Shown: positions 23,501 to 31,488 of the stretch, in pieces
How positions within the stretch are numbered: the first letter of the stretch is position 1
Layout of the letters: every line of letters starts with the position of its first letter
NCBI GenBank assembly: GCA_026874595.1
Contig: CM049308.1
Coordinates: forward strand, 93,611,624-93,675,623
Source of the DNA: Sipunculus nudus
Taxonomy: Eukaryota; Annelida; Sipuncula; Golfingiida; Sipunculidae
Direction of reading: 5' to 3'
Length of the DNA stretch: 64,000 bases
Position numbers and translations under genes: made by a program
Notes under the pieces: generated by a model
Databases searched by the model: none
Seen by the model: the letters and a program-made list of their open reading frames with translations, nothing else
Told to the model about the DNA's origin: nothing

Positions 23501-25516
23501 TTGTGTTGTTCTTATGGGAGTTCCTTCCTACCATGATTGTGGTCATTTTCTTCAAAGTGCGTAGACCAAGAAACTCATCAGTAAGTTCAGTCGGTCATGT
23601 TGCCGTCTTTAGTATTACAGTTATAAAAACAAAGGAAAATGTCACTCAGATGAGCAGGTAAAGTTTACTTTATATTCCTGGGATGTACAGACATGTTTAG
23701 TTATGTAATCATTGATTCTGTTTTGTCCTGTGTCAAACTGTAAACAGAGAAAATCATTAAATAGTGTTAAATATGACACAAGTGAATTTTTATATTGTGG
23801 TTGTAATGTGTTGTTCAGATATACTGTCTTAAAGTATTAGGCAAAACTAATAATTATTGATTATTTTGTATTGGATAACTGAATGTAATTATTGATTATT
23901 TTGCATTAGATAACTGAATGTAATCACTGATTATTTTGTAATAGATATCTAAAGAGCAGTGTGCATTTAAACTTTGGCATTTGAATAATTCTTATCATCA
24001 GTGCACTGTTTAAACCTTAATTTGTTTTGTCAGGAGTTTGCGGCCCTCACATCCCCAGGCTATAACCAGCGGGCATATTTCTTTGACAACCCTCGACGAT
24101 ATGACAGTGAGGATGACCTTGAAAGGTCATACTCATCAAAAGGAAGGTAGGTGATTCCATATGAGACCTGTATATAAAAAACAATCTGTAAATATAATGT
24201 CAATAATCAATATTAAGTAGGGCCCTGCCTCAAAAGCTGTTCTGTGTAGTGATCACCTTGTCCTTCAGGCCTACCTTCCATCCATCCGTCCATCAGTGAG
24301 GCTTTCTTTCTTGGGCAGTATCTTAAAGAAAATATGTTTAATCTTTTTTTCAAAATCACAGGGATGATTGTTGCTTATGAGGGCAAGCCCTTATTGAATA
24401 ACAGACCCACCAGTAATCCAGAGCACAACTGATTTCTCTCATGATCAACACATTTGATCTTTCACAAATTAACAGAGATAATTTGTGTCCATTGGGGCTC
24501 CAGACCTATCAAGTTATAGACCTGCTCTATGGCCAATATGACTGCCATGGCTAGCCAGTGATTTTCTTTTGCTTGTAGTATCTCAATAAGAGTTATTGAA
24601 TTTAATACAGACCCTTCCATAATCAAATATGGCCACCAGAGCACAAGCTGTGTTTTTCTTTATAGAAAATTTGACAGGGGATGTGTGCTCCATTATGGCT
24701 CCCAGGCAAATAATAAAGGCATCCATTCTTGCCCTACCAGCTAGTGCAGGAAGGTACACATGCCTGCCCCTTCTTGCCCTAACTTTTATTGTATGAAAGT
24801 ATCTTTGCCTACCCAAACATACTTCAAACCCTACCATTTCCCCCAACCCATATCTTAGGGTACTATGGCACACCTTTAAAATTAATATTCCAAATATATA
24901 TTACAATTTCAATCCTGGTAATGTTTAGTTGCACATTCCAATTCTTCATTTGTGTCCACAGTTTTGTTTTTGCTAAATTGAACAAGAAGTCTGGATGAAG
25001 TATTTCTTTATTTCACAACTGAAGCTAAATAAATGAAGCGGTTGGTACGCCGGACTTGTGCGCCACCGACATTGGTTCGAATTTTTGATGCTCAGTATTT
25101 TCCTCTGAACAATATGTCTTCGTAACAATATTAATAATCTTGTGCTGATATTACAAATTGACATTTCTGTCTCTGTGGATGCTCTTCACTAAATATTTTA
25201 ATAATCAATGGCTCAGGCAAATACTTTATATTAACATTACCCATTTCAACCAGACTTTCCTTCACCCATAAATGTAGTGATGATGGTAAGATCAGTTCTA
25301 CCTGGGAAAGTCTCAATTGTTTTATCTTAAACATTTGTCAGAGAACACAAATTAATGTCTTTATGTTGTATCTGCAGTGTACCGGAGGCCTCCTCCCCAT
25401 TTTACTCAGCTGGGTTCTCCCCAGAAAACTTCCACAGGGGGACACCATCCATGTATGCTGACCCAGTTACTCCACATGGAAATATCCAACAAGCTCCGTT
25501 TTATGACGGCACATGA
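5238..25516 (+). CDS. GPR137: GPR137-like seven-pass membrane protein (whole gene, 7 coding exons)
   Basis: Joining 5238-5585, 11177-11220, 13902-14136, 22940-23080, 23452-23580, 24034-24146 and 25378-25516 gives 1149 nt, 382 codons plus TGA, with all junctions in phase and all introns GT-AG. The protein has an N-terminal lumenal or extracellular stub and about seven hydrophobic segments (residues about 20-45, 54-78, 88-115, 132-156, 168-194, 213-238, 267-291). A roughly 90-residue hydrophilic tail follows. Recognised family features are SYQTVFLFLCLLW, LRTTLFSFYF, YWLLYCFPVCLQF, VVFKA, a YNW..VSDQAD motif and FFKVRRP after the last segment. Length fits the family (about 400 aa). Vertebrate GPR137 proteins are lysosomal and GPR137B is linked to Rag/mTORC1 control; applying that here is inference. 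Which of the vertebrate paralogues (GPR137, B, C) it matches was not resolved; a single invertebrate pre-duplication orthologue is likely. Confidence 0.93.
6735..7606 (-). repeat. Reverse partial copy of the GC-rich 49030-50527 element, left part
   Basis: The text from about 6740 (CCTGCCCCGC, CAGTTACTATGATTCTTTC) is the reverse complement of sequence around 50370-50470. That just before 7606 (GATCTTGTAATAGACAC on the - strand) matches about 49575-49590. The copy resumes at 9459 after the family B insertion, as reverse complement of about 49510-49566. Confidence 0.6.
7607..9458 (-). mobile_element. Rolling-circle-like element (family B), 1.85 kb, in GPR137 intron 1
   Basis: Read on the - strand it starts TTGTATCCGC (9458 downward), with a hairpin-forming 5' subterminal repeat GTATCCGC/GCGGATAC and a CCG-rich patch. 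It ends with hairpin TAGTCG-CTTGT-CGACTA (7635-7619), 8 nt, then CTAG (7610-7607) followed by T. The body is roughly seven diverged repeats, many centred on AGGTGGCGCCACCT (exact at 8617, 8708, 8985, 9134). The disrupted host repeat continues on both sides (see 6735-7606). Open frames inside are repeat artefacts. Confidence 0.75.
9459..9520 (-). repeat. Continuation of the interrupted GC-rich element copy
   Basis: TTATGCCCCTGGTTCACTCC and CATATTACGTAATAT are a close reverse-complement match to about 49505-49566. This proves the 7607-9458 insertion split one older repeat. Confidence 0.6.
9521..11176 (+). other. GPR137 intron 1, second part
   Basis: AT-rich intron DNA after the family B insertion, up to the acceptor of exon 2. 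No feature was recognised. Confidence 0.5.
11177..11220 (+). CDS. GPR137: GPR137 coding exon 2 (44 nt)
   Basis: This is a short exon between TTTTTTAG and GTAAGT. It encodes VVFKAMGRYEPYQY plus two bases of a split Lys codon. VVFKA directly after FFAQ is the expected family continuation into the loop after TM3. It is too short to be found by length alone; it is supported by phase, splice signals and family sequence. Confidence 0.9.
12391..13132. repeat. 53-bp minisatellite, 14 copies (GPR137 intron 2)
   Basis: The unit TGTCCAGGCATATGGCTGTC plus 33 more bases repeats with few substitutions (period 12391 to 12444 is 53). The unit lacks stop codons in all three forward frames and 53 is not a multiple of three, so all three frames stay open for over 700 bases. 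It lies between exons 2 and 3 and is not a gene. Confidence 0.95.
13200..13690. repeat. Dispersed repeat with AATATGGCCACCAG motif
   Basis: Two half-units share TCTCAAGAAC/AACTGTTCCAG and CCAATATGGCCACCAG (about 13398 and 13548). Similar text is at about 22080-22200, 24290-24680 (intron 6) and 33290-33460. It may be body sequence of family A elements whose ends are lost. Confidence 0.4.
13902..14136 (+). CDS. GPR137: GPR137 coding exon 3
   Basis: The acceptor is CATTTTAG and the donor GTAAGA. The first base completes the split Lys codon, then 78 codons follow (IPLCLAF to LALEAQ), ending in phase 0. It encodes TM4, a loop with possible N-glycosylation sequons (NIT, NSS), and TM5 (VRVVVNDVLFLICG region). 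Confidence 0.92.
14276..15311 (+). mobile_element. Rolling-circle-like element (family G), intact ends
   Basis: The 5' end is A|TTGTATCGCC. A perfect 13-bp subterminal inverted repeat pairs GTATCGCCAGACA (14278-14290) with TGTCTGGCGATAC (15268-15280). A CCG-repeat patch follows the 5' end (about 14308). The 3' end has a hairpin TGGCACC-AGC-GGTGCCA (15283-15299), 8 nt, then CTAG (15308-15311) followed by T. Hairpin plus short spacer plus CTRR between A and T is the Helitron 3' signature. No coding sequence, so it is non-autonomous. One AGGTGGCGCCACCT palindrome is at 14912-14925. Confidence 0.75.
15440..15663 (+). repeat. Upstream part of the split family A-type repeat
   Basis: It contains CTTTGTCCGTTGTCCATCGG, CCGTCCGTCC and then half a unit ending in CTGGTGGCGCCACCTGTATT. 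The text runs directly into family C copy 1 and resumes at 18822. Confidence 0.45.
15664..18821 (+). mobile_element. Family C element copy 1 (about 3.2 kb)
   Basis: It starts TAGCAAACCTGTGAGCTT and ends GCATTAGGCCTGTGGGCCTTGT, with a 3' hairpin AGGCCT..GGGCCT. It interrupts an older repeat in a T-run: the text before 15664 and after 18821 join into one repeat unit seen uninterrupted at about 19130-19180. Copies at 38292 and 61506 share the same internal order. No conserved reading frame was seen, so it looks non-autonomous. The end shape and T|T-type insertion recall Helentrons (inference). Confidence 0.6.
18822..20005 (+). repeat. Family A-type tandem units with 3' terminus, split by family C copy 1
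   Basis: There are about three units of roughly 310-330 bp, each with TTAACAGGGCACAAA, an AAATTAGGTCTCTGTTACCCAT block and CTGGTGGTGCCACCTGT. They end at CAGCTGAGCGTCATGGCCC and GGGCCACTTGT. The upstream part is 15470-15663, which has remnants of GTCCGTCC. Confidence 0.5.
20006..21029 (+). other. GPR137 intron 3, unique stretch
   Basis: AT-rich intron sequence between the family A-type repeat and the 33-bp minisatellite. Nothing recognised. Confidence 0.5.
21030..21436. repeat. 33-bp minisatellite, about 12 copies (GPR137 intron 3)
   Basis: The unit reads ATAGATGTTCACAATACAGA then GGATTAAAAAACA, with small length variants of the A-run. The open frames on the - strand are by-products of the period. 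Confidence 0.9.
22027..22049. repeat. CCTT microsatellite
   Basis: About five to six perfect CTTC/CCTT repeats lie within a remnant of a GTCCGTCC-type repeat (TGTCCATCCTTCC..CGTCGGTCCATC). Confidence 0.85.
22940..23080 (+). CDS. GPR137: GPR137 coding exon 4
   Basis: The acceptor is TGTTTACAG and the donor GTAGGT; the exon has 47 codons and is phase 0 at both ends. It encodes TM6 (CATVLIVILFTSRALYNI) and the conserved YNWINVSDQ segment that leads into the next exon. Confidence 0.92.
23452..23580 (+). CDS. GPR137: GPR137 coding exon 5
   Basis: The acceptor is TTTGCAG and the donor GTAAGT; the exon has 43 codons and is phase 0 at both ends. It completes VSDQ-AD, encodes TM7 (FGIVLFLWEFLPTMIVVIFF) and ends with the basic KVRRPRNSS juxtamembrane stretch. 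Confidence 0.92.
24034..24146 (+). CDS. GPR137: GPR137 coding exon 6
   Basis: The acceptor is TTTTGTCAG and the donor GTAGGT; 37 codons plus two bases. It encodes the first half of the cytoplasmic tail, with an AYFFDNPRRYD stretch and an acidic DSEDDLE patch. YFFD is a landmark I associate with the tail of vertebrate members (from memory, not aligned). Confidence 0.9.
24260..24690. repeat. Dispersed repeat remnant in GPR137 intron 6
   Basis: CCATCCATCCGTCCATCAG, then two half-units with AAATATGGCCACCAG near 24626. Related to 13200-13690 and 33290-33460. Confidence 0.4.
25020..25095 (+). repeat. tRNA-like SINE head or tRNA pseudogene (GPR137 intron 6)
   Basis: GCGGTTGGTACGCCGGA resembles an A-box region and GGTTCGAATT a B-box, about 35 bases apart as in tRNA-derived SINEs. 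No intact cloverleaf was found and no SINE tail identified. Confidence 0.35.
25378..25516 (+). CDS. GPR137: GPR137 coding exon 7 with stop
   Basis: The acceptor is TATCTGCAG. One base completes a split Ser codon, then 45 codons and TGA at 25514-25516. The tail is Pro/Ser-rich (SPFYSAGFSPENF, TPSMYADPVTPHG). The frame is correct only with exon 6 ending two bases into a codon, which supports both boundaries. Confidence 0.9.
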
Positions 25517-25578
25517 CAAAAAGCACTGACATCAGTGGGTAAATTATTTAGCTGAATATATTGTTTTTATACATACAT

Positions 25579-27198
25579 TAGCTCAGCTGACTGAAAAGTC
25601 ATCTAAGCTATAGCAATGGCCCTTTGTCCGGTGTCAGCCCTTTCATGAATGTGTCTGGTCTCCCTGGTGTTATCTCACTTAATATCCAGACAGGTCCTGG
25701 TGAAATGTTCCCAGAAACCAAAAATTAGATAAAACTGATATCAAAGTAGAACACTCTGTGAGCCACAGGGAAAGCATAATTTTCAAATGTTGGGCTTCTC
25801 TTAGTTTCAAGGTCACTGAACAATTTTTCATTTTCACCTTTTAAGCCACCCATACACTAGGGAACATTTTGCACAACCCGTTGTGGATCACCCATCTTGA
25901 AACATGTTGCAGCATTTTGTTTCTTAAACACAACCAACAAAAGCTTATGCAGCATGTTTCTGTACAAAAAGAAAACCTTAGTAATTTTTTAAGAATAGAT
26001 TTTTTTTTATAAATAGGCATATTTGTCTGAAGTCTAATCAGTTACATTTGAACACGCTGCCTACTAAAAAAAATGTACATGTACAGCCATGCAACTGCTC
26101 TCATAATTAATCATTTGTATTTGTGGTAAATATATTTATTAAATCCTAGCCACGAATTACTGAATGTGAAGGTTTTCCATGGTGGAAAAAAAGGAATTAT
26201 TAATTTGTGCACAAAAATTTATAATTGATTCATAAATATTTTAAGAATTAATATTTTTCCCACCTTGGAAATTTATTGTTCATATCCAGATACTCTTGCA
26301 CACAAATGAATAAATATTTTTCCATCCCGTAATTATATTTATACCATGTCATCTCCGGGCTCTGTTGAAGAGTAGGTCCATGTCTTGTAATATATCATCA
26401 GCCATATGATCACAAAAATGCAAAGGTATATTTTCCAGTACTCCAAAGAATTTGTGCCATTTCTTCGGAACTGCAATTTTTCATGTCTCTGTTTTTGTAA
26501 CGAGCAGACTTTGTCTCACAAAGACACCTGTATGATTGGTATAAATTCAAAAGATCCTCGTTTTTTTGCTTTGTCCATTCAAAGTGGTCCCCATCTTTAA
26601 GTAAGTTTTTGATGACCTTTGCTATCCTAGTGCTGTGACCTTAAACCCTGCAATTCTATTGACTTGCACTCAAGAACGAAACTTGACACCGTGCAACATG
26701 TTGCATGAAAATAAAACCAGTTCTATTTCTTGAATCATTTTGCAGAGCACTGGGAACATGAAACATTTTGCCATACACTTATTCAATATGTTGCAAAAAA
26801 CCAAACCAGTTCTTCAGAAATGTAACTGACATTTGTAAATTTCACTGCAGTTAATAAGTTATGAGTGAAGTTTCAAACAAAAGTGCCAGCATCTCAAGAT
26901 TTAGTGCATGGACTTACACTTATTGCATGGACTTACACTTATTGCATGGACTTACACTTAATAAATGGACTTACACTTAGTGCATGATGTTCATGTAAAA
27001 GGGCCATGTATTACAACAGCCATGTATAGCATTATAGGGCATGTGAGACAGCTGTCTTAATCATTGATTGTTTTCCCTCTCCCGATATCCAGCAAAACAA
27101 ATATATCTGGGTATTACAGTTATGTGCTTCTGTGGTTAATCCCTCCTTTGATAGCTTAACCAGTCAGCAGAACGTCATGAGCCATGGATCACTTGTTT
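25579..27198 (+). mobile_element. Family A hairpin element in GPR137 3' region
   Basis: It opens TAGCTCAGCTGACTG with imperfect partner AGTCATCTAAGCTATAG, then CCTTTGTCC. It ends with a decayed AACGTCATGAGCCATGGATCAC and TTGTTT. A degraded copy of the CCATGTC..CCGGGCTCTG element sits inside (about 26090-26365). No coding sequence. Confidence 0.5.
26090..26365. repeat. Degraded copy of the GTGCGCAC-type TIR element
   Basis: CACGAATTACTGAA, TTAATTTGTGCACAAA, AATAAATATTTTTCC and CCATGTCATCTCCGGGCTCT follow the order of the 43468-45373 ends, but are heavily mutated. Confidence 0.4.
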
Positions 27199-29870
27199 AT
27201 ATAGGTGTCTTGCTTTTTGTACAAACTACCACTTTAACTGCATAATGAGCAATGTGTGTACACTCAGTGACTGGTGCTGCCACCTTGTGCCGTTATATTT
27301 GCCATGTTTAGATCTATAATAAAAGAGTAAAACTAGAATTAGAATTTAAGAAAACTTAGAGGACATTTTATGACAAAGCATTACTATTTATTGTTATATA
27401 AATATTACATTTTGTAAGGTTAGTTTATTTCATTGAGATAAAAGACTTATAATACAGTGAGAGAATATTGTGTTATGTATAAGGAACTGTTGTTAATGTC
27501 CCTTTATTTGTTGTTTTAGTGAGCATGCATTATTTTGTGAATGTTATTGAGCAGGGCATCAATCTGTGAAAATTATTAATCTTTGGGAGAAGGTTAAATT
27601 TGTTTTGGTATTTGTCAAGCCAGATCATGTAGAAGAACACAAATTATGTATTAACAAGTATCTTATAGATACTGATAGAAGAAGATAAGAATGTGATATG
27701 GTGTATTTTCAGTCTGTGTGAATTAGGTATTAGTGGAGAATGATTTGTAGAAAAATTGTATCCCAGAATAATGTTTTAATACTGCAGAAATATTTCAGCA
27801 CAAACATAATGTATTGCACATAGAACAGGTTTGTTTGCACCTTGAAACAACTTGTTAATTGATACATGTGAGTATAATGTATGACTGTGTGTGATACTTT
27901 TAAGTGTGATGTTGAACTAAGGTGCATAGTTCTGTGGGAGAGGAACAAATTATATGATACTCAGAAGGGCAGCACATCAGAATTTGTTTGGCTTATTGAT
28001 GTCAGGTTTTGACAAGTTCATTAATATTCATATCTAAATATGAATTTGATGGATGTCGGGATGTTTCACTGATGTCAGAATTATTTTGTCACCAGATGTG
28101 GGAATTTACTGTTTTTTTAATGTAATTGGTTCACTGATATCAGGCTTCATCAGAAAATGAATATATGGATCTATTCAGAAATTTATCAGTTCACTTTTGT
28201 CAGAATTTGATTGGTTTGTTGATGTTGGAATTTGTGTTGATTTGTTGATGCCTGTCAGAGTATGCCTTTAGATGTGACATTATATTTGTTCTCCTTTAGA
28301 GATTACTGGTAGCCATATGCTGTTTTTATTAGTTTGTATGTTTCAATCATAGTAAGGTTCACATCAGCTACAATAGCTTTGTAAAAAATGGCAAATGTAT
28401 ATTCAGATACAAATACAGGTTTAATATCATTTAATAGAAGATTCAGATTATATTTTCTCATATTTAATATCTTGAATGGTGATGTTATGCCATTTATTTA
28501 ATCTTCCATTGCTGTCAGATAATCATATTTTGTGGGACTGTTGAAGTAGAGTTTTTCTAACACAAACTGACTCTTACCAACCACTTTACATTCAGTGAGG
28601 TAACTAACAAACTACATAACAATTCAGCACTGTCTATAGCTGATGATTAAAGAAATCTAAACAAACGGAATAGATACCAACCAATCTGTTTGATATGGAT
28701 ATGTGAATGACTAGATTGATTCTTCACTTTGATATAATTTTGATACATAGTGATATGTATAATAATGATTAGGGATTACAGTTTAGGATTGTATTTTTGA
28801 GTCTACATTTAGTAGTCTGGCTCAACTAAAGTATTACTTATGGGTAAAGCCTATCCTCTGTCACTTCCTGTATTTGAACTGAAGAGAGCATTCCTTAGCT
28901 AACATTCCAGGTAGCTTCCATATAATTCAGGGGCCGATCTATGTTTTTTGGAAAGGGAAGGGTTTAGTATTTTCACCAAGGGATTAGATTTAAAGTCCCA
29001 CAACTCCAGACAGCAGATTTAGCCTTTAAATAATTTAAGGAAAATCTTTGCAGATTCAGACTTTTGTACATGCATATTTTCACAACCATGTTTATTTGTT
29101 TAGAGTAAAAACGGAGAAGGTATGATGGACAGTAAAGTCAAAAAGTAGTCCCCAAGTCTCAGACATATTCTGATCACAGAATATGGGGCAAGTATCATTG
29201 TGAACTTTATTAAAATATTCAAAATTGAAGTGATCAGATGGAAATACACAGGTGACATTAGTATTCATCATATTTCATTTAAACTAATTGCAGTTCAAGA
29301 AAAATTACATGCTTATATATCTGTGATATGTGTGTTCAGTTTCACAGTATCCTTGCATAGGAACATGTAAAGTGGCTATATATTATAGAAAGAACAACTA
29401 TTTCTTTAGATTCCTTAGGAGAAATTACAGTTTATTTTACAAAATATATAGTTTTACTGTTTTGGATTCCTCTTACCACATTTTGATTGTTATTTGTGTT
29501 TATAACAATAGATTTTTATTCTGTAGTTTAGAAGAATATTTTTAGAGAGCCCCTAAAGGGACTTTTTGTTTTGTTTTAATACCCATTTATTATTTTCTTA
29601 TGAGTTTTTAATTATTTAATATATTTTAAAAGATAAATTGTAATGAGTATATGTCCTTAGGAATGTCAGTTTTGGTAGAAAGCAAAGCTAAAAAGTGCAA
29701 TGTTAGAAAATTTTATAGAAAGTACAGTGATAAGTTAAATCCTTGACTGGGTTTTCAACTGTTCAACTGTCAGAACATTTTCATCTCCGCTCTGAATAAG
29801 AAAATCAATGTTTGTGTTAAATATGATCAAGTAGTAGATTGGTTTCATCTAAGAGCATTATACAGGAGGG
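27199..29870. other. AT-rich DNA downstream of GPR137
   Basis: No coding frame with support. It may be 3' UTR. One AATAAA-type site lies near 27317. Otherwise nothing recognised. Confidence 0.4.
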
Positions 29871-30524
29871 GGGGGGACAAATCTGTGATTAAGGAAGCTT
29901 TGGGAACTCTCTGTATACCGGGGACAAACTTGTGATTTAGGAAGCTGTTGGAACACTGTATACCGGAGACAAACCTGTGATTTAGGAAGCTATGGGAACA
30001 CTCTGTATACGGGGGAAAAACCTGTGATTTTGGAAGCTATGGGAACACTGTATACCGGGGACAAACCTGGGATTTAGGAAGCTATGGGAACACTCTATAT
30101 ACCTGGGACAAACCTGTGATTTAGGAAGCTATGGGGGTACTCTGTATACCGGGGACAAACCTGTGATTTAGGAAGCTTTGGGAACACTGTGTATACCGGG
30201 GACAAACTTGTGATTAAGGAAGCTGTGGGAACACTATATACTGGGGGACAAACCTTTGATTTAGGAAGCTGTGAGCATACTCTGTATACCGGGGGACAAA
30301 TCTTTGATTTAGGAAGCTGTAAGCACACTCTGTATACCGGGAGACAAACCTTTGATTTAGGAAGCTGTGAGCATACTCTGTATACCTGGGGGACAAACCT
30401 TTGATTTAGGAAGCTGTAAGCACACTCTGTATACCGGGGGACAAACCTTTGATTTAGGAAGCTGTAAGCACACTGTATACCTGGGGACAAACCTGTGATA
30501 TAGGTATCTGTGGGCACACTCTGT
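29871..30524. repeat. About 47-bp minisatellite, about 14 copies
   Basis: The unit contains GGGGACAAACCTGTGATTTA, GGAAGCTATGGGAACAC and TCTGTATACC. Units vary by one to three bases and include indels in the G-run. Downstream of GPR137, possibly in its 3' UTR. Confidence 0.9.
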
Positions 30525-31097
30525 ATTGTATGTCCCACTATTCCAATGGCTTATTCAGATTTGTTGTTTTCTCAGATAGCAAGTGTTTTACTTCATGTCA
30601 TGTGAAATTATTGCCGGTCAAGGTGTATTTATAATTTGACATTGTTTTAACAGCAGTGTTACAAGTAGTTTATCAAGGTATTAAACCAAAACAGAAATAG
30701 TAAGGAAAGTCAATGTTGAATAACTGGGGCTATTCTCCTCTGTCTGGGTAATTCAATACAGAGACGTAAGAAGCATGGCATCCCAGTATAGAGATTGGAT
30801 GTAAAATGCCCCCCCCCCTCCTCTTCTTGTGTCCTTCCTGAAACCTGCCATTTATGGTTCAGTGTTCAGTTGGTATGACACAGGTATTTCAGCCAACAAT
30901 TAAGTTGAACATGCTATTTAAATTTCAAAATGCGTTCAAATGAGATATTTCACTCCGTGGTACTTGCTTAAACCAGCCCCACCGCTTCATTACGCCTCTG
31001 AATTGTGTGTATATTATTGTCAAAGACATTCCTTGTAAAATATCATTGCATCGTTAAATCAGTCTGATGTATTTATAACAGAAATGTGTATATTGCT

Positions 31098-31103
31098 AAT
31101 AAA
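31098..31103 (+). promoter_or_regulatory. Candidate polyadenylation signal AATAAA
   Basis: AATAAA is followed 20-60 bases later by T/GT-rich DNA (GGTTTTTCCC, TTTGTTTGTATGTG), the arrangement expected of a cleavage site. It lies just before the next dispersed repeat at 31207. Confidence 0.3.
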
Positions 31104-31206
31104 TTCATGTTGAATGCGTTGGTTTTTCCCAGATGTATGTTAATTTGTTTGTATGTGTTACATTTAAAAATGAAAGTAAAAGTATGAAAGGTCTGGTGAG
31201 GTTTTT

Positions 31207-31432
31207 TAGCTCAGGTGATTATAAGTCGTCTGAGCTATAGTAGTTGTCCTTTGTTCATCGTCCGTCCATCCGTCTGTTAACAAGGCACATTATAAAATTG
31301 TTGGACCTACTAATCCAAAATTTTGCATGCAGTCAGATGTCCCCAAAGTCTCCTATCATACCGAAAATTGGGTCACTAGGACTTCATTCTATTTCCTTTG
31401 AGATATTAGGAAAAACCTTGATTTTTCATAAA
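31207..31432 (+). mobile_element. Family A element (host of a nest), 5' part
   Basis: It has the 5' hairpin TAGCTCAGGTGATTATAAG..CTGAGCTATAG, CCGTCCATCCGTC, TTAACAAGGCACA and a body homologous to 45530-45660. It breaks off at 31432 and resumes at 36541. Confidence 0.55.
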
Positions 31433-31488
31433 AACAAGTGCCCATGGGCCATGACACTCAGCTAATTTTGCCAGGGTGCTCATGTGTT

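Larger units (their letters stand above)
25517..31120 (+). other. Possible long 3' UTR and downstream region of GPR137
   Basis: No coding sequence is seen after the stop. A transposon-like element starts 62 bases downstream (25579-27198), then AT-rich DNA and a 47-bp minisatellite. AATAAA-type signals occur near 27317 and at 31098-31103. Because no good signal precedes the element, the mature 3' UTR probably includes transposon sequence. Its true end is unknown. Confidence 0.35.

Noticed and set aside
30095-30538. A 147-residue - strand frame with YTECAYSFLNQRFV-type repeats
   Set aside because: It is the reverse translation of the 47-bp minisatellite; there is no start or splice context.
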